DNA from: Alkalibacterium pelagium
Lineage (GTDB): Bacteria > Bacillota > Bacilli > Lactobacillales > Carnobacteriaceae_A
Length of the DNA stretch: 64,000 nt
Reading direction: 5' to 3'
Assembly: GCF_900109325.1 (NCBI RefSeq)
Contig: NZ_FNZU01000001.1
Coordinates: forward strand, 281,668-345,667
Position numbers and translations under genes: made by a program. Positions 62,854 through 64,000 of the stretch are shown here, in pieces. Position 1 is the stretch's first letter. Each line of letters starts with the position of its first letter. The notes beneath the pieces were generated by a model. That model did not search any database. It saw nothing but the letters and a program-made list of their open reading frames with translations, and had not been told where the DNA came from.

Positions 62854-63399
62854 ATGAATCGAATAAAAGTAACAGAAGCAGAAGTTTCTGATATACCAAA
62901 GATTAAAAAGATCCTGCACAGTACAGCAGTGTGGCTGAACCATAAAGGATCTGAACAATGGGCCGGTCTGCTTAAAGGAGAGGATGTACATAATATTCAG
63001 GCAGCGGTAGAGAGAAAAGAGGTCTATCTAGCCTATAAGGACAAAAGTATATTAGGCACGTTTGCTCTCTGGGATAAGCAGACACCGTGGGATATAGACT
63101 TATGGGGAGAAGAGAAAAGCAGGAAGTATCTTTACCTTCACAGAATAGCACTGGATAGTGACCAGCATGGAAAAAATAGAGGAAAGTTTCTACTGGAGGC
63201 AGCTCAGTTGATTGCGAAAGAGAATGGGAAACAAGGAATAAGGCTGGACTGCATTGCAGGCAATCCAAACTTAAACTCATTTTATCAGGCGAACGAATTT
63301 GAATATGTAAAAACAGTCCATGACTATGATAACGGAGAAGGCCTGCAGGATTATAACCTTTATGAATGGAAAGTGAAAAAAGATACTGAAAAGTATTGA
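62854..63399 (+). CDS. GNAT family N-acetyltransferase
   Basis: A 181-residue acetyltransferase. It begins IKVTEAEVSDIPKIKKIL, has a beta-strand pair ending YLHRIALD, and the acetyl-CoA loop QHGKNRGKFLLEAAQ, a slightly altered Q/RxxGxG/A motif. LDCIAGNPNLNSFYQANEF is the typical C-terminal segment. Substrate unknown. SD AGGGGGAGA. It is the last protein gene before the rRNA operon. Confidence 0.88.
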   Translation: MNRIKVTEAEVSDIPKIKKILHSTAVWLNHKGSEQWAGLLKGEDVHNIQAAVERKEVYLAYKDKSILGTFALWDKQTPWDIDLWGEEKSRKYLYLHRIALDSDQHGKNRGKFLLEAAQLIAKENGKQGIRLDCIAGNPNLNSFYQANEFEYVKTVHDYDNGEGLQDYNLYEWKVKKDTEKY

Positions 63400-63484
63400 C
63401 GATGATCCAAATACCTGTTATTATTAATCTCGTTGCTGCAAAACACTTATGTGTAACAGCAACACAAAAAAAGTGAAATAATCG

Positions 63485-63513
63485 TTGACAAGTAATTGAC
63501 GATAAGCTATACT
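63485..63513 (+). promoter_or_regulatory. rrn promoter P1
   Basis: TTGACA and TATACT separated by 17 bp, about 270 nt upstream of the 16S gene. Confidence 0.85.
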
Positions 63514-63586
63514 AAAATAGCTGTCATACGAGCAAAGGTAACGCTTTCAACTTTGAAGAAATAAACAAAAATATTTCAGGAAAAGG

Positions 63587-63615
63587 TTGACGCTTAGACA
63601 GCGACATGGTATGAT
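63587..63615 (+). promoter_or_regulatory. rrn promoter P2
   Basis: TTGACG and TATGAT separated by 17 bp, 102 bp downstream of P1. Tandem promoters are usual for rRNA operons. Confidence 0.85.
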
Positions 63616-63785
63616 ATAAAAGTTGTTGCGAAAGACGAACAACACAAACTGAACGAGATAGATCTTTGAAAACTGAACAAAGTAGAAACAACCAAATGTG
63701 CAGGGGTCTTCGATTCTTTTGGAGTCGAAGGCAACAAACGAGTTAACATGGTTAACTCACAATTAATACTATGAGCAAGTCAAAC
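63616..63785 (+). other. rRNA operon leader with antitermination-like region
   Basis: The leader contains GATCTTTGAAAACTGAACAAAG at about 63663-63684, the boxA-like sequence common before 16S genes of Firmicutes. A small hairpin, CTTCGA and TCGAAG (about 63708-63730), follows. The strand and position fit processing and antitermination signals. No protein gene lies in 63400-63785. Confidence 0.7.
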
Positions 63786-64000
63786 TTAAAATGAGAGTTT
63801 GATCCTGGCTCAGGACGAACGCTGGCGGTATGCCTAATACATGCAAGTCGAACGCTGAAGCACTCTGCTTGCAGAGTGTGGATGAGTGGCGAACGGGTGA
63901 GTAACACGTGGGGAACCTGCCCATAAGAGGGGGATAACATCCGGAAACGGGTGCTAATACCGCATAGGTGATCATAGCGCATGCTTAGATCATTAAAGAT
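63786..64000 (+). rRNA. 16S ribosomal RNA, 5' part
   Basis: The stretch GAGAGTTTGATCCTGGCTCAG is the universal 16S 5' region, followed by GCCTAATACATGCAAGTCGA, the V1 hairpin and AACCTGCCCATAAGAGGGGG. The gene is cut by the right edge. The sequence is of Lactobacillales type and compatible with Carnobacteriaceae. The exact 5' end is approximate. Confidence 0.97.

Noticed and set aside
63400..64000. tRNA genes near the rRNA operon
   Set aside because: I saw no cloverleaf-like segment with T-arm GGTTCRA pattern upstream of the 16S gene; the rest of the operon lies outside the window.

Overview
The window is chromosomal DNA from a low-to-moderate GC Gram-positive bacterium, most likely Lactobacillales and probably family Carnobacteriaceae (Trichococcus/Alkalibacterium-like). 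The evidence is the 16S rRNA 5' end at the right edge, strong GGAGG ribosome binding sites, many Bacillales/Lactobacillales-type genes (yutD, yutF, yumC, yuiD, ydbC, cvfD, ywbE, an lmo0937-like gene) and rho-independent terminators after most units. The genus is inference. Several secreted proteins carry long acidic Asp/Glu/Thr linkers, which would fit an alkaliphilic or halotolerant lifestyle.

Layout. 1-4.4 kb: an FtsX-type permease interrupted by an in-frame TAA, then a TetR regulator and a YbfB-type MFS transporter that share a near-identical palindromic operator. 4.5-9.2 kb: exonuclease III, an AIM24-like protein, a DUF998 membrane protein, a flavodoxin-like protein and an HD-GYP c-di-GMP phosphodiesterase. 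9.4-10.7 kb: a translationally coupled pair, a LuxI/FeeM-like N-acyltransferase and a ThiF/E1-like adenylyltransferase, with the look of a small-molecule biosynthesis or signalling cassette. 11-22.6 kb: mixed metabolic genes (DUF6671, Gfo/Idh/MocA, SH3 lipoprotein, Dus, SRPBCC, aldo/keto reductase, CspA, VOC, YjiH, ThpR). 22.7-23.5 kb: a heliorhodopsin with its retinal-binding lysine and counterion intact, divergent from ywbE. 24-31 kb: a hypothetical protein, OYE-type oxidoreductase, alpha/beta hydrolase, VanY lipoprotein, CapA-like protein and EAL phosphodiesterase. 31-38 kb: UvsE, TspO, YeiH, GDPD, 5'-nucleotidase and a Mn-type CDF transporter. 38.3-38.6 kb: six contiguous 51-bp repeats. 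38.8-46.7 kb: a complete histidine pathway (hisZGDCBHA-F-IE on the minus strand, hisJ divergent). 47-63 kb: RNase H, cardiolipin synthase, YtnP-like lactonase, YunD-YutD-YutF cluster, PgpA, YumC, YuiD, cyclophilin, ROK kinase, PatB, CvfD, Pgi and GNAT. 63.4-64 kb: a two-promoter rrn leader and the start of 16S rRNA.

Functional themes. The histidine block encodes every step from PRPP to histidine. Light and UV/oxidative biology is represented by heliorhodopsin, UvsE and TspO, although nothing in the window makes retinal. Two c-di-GMP-degrading enzymes (HD-GYP and EAL) are present and no GGDEF cyclase. The least explained parts are the acyltransferase-E1 pair, the heliorhodopsin context, the 51-bp tandem array and a family of short inverted repeats in intergenic DNA (5.5, 16.2 and perhaps 51.8 kb).
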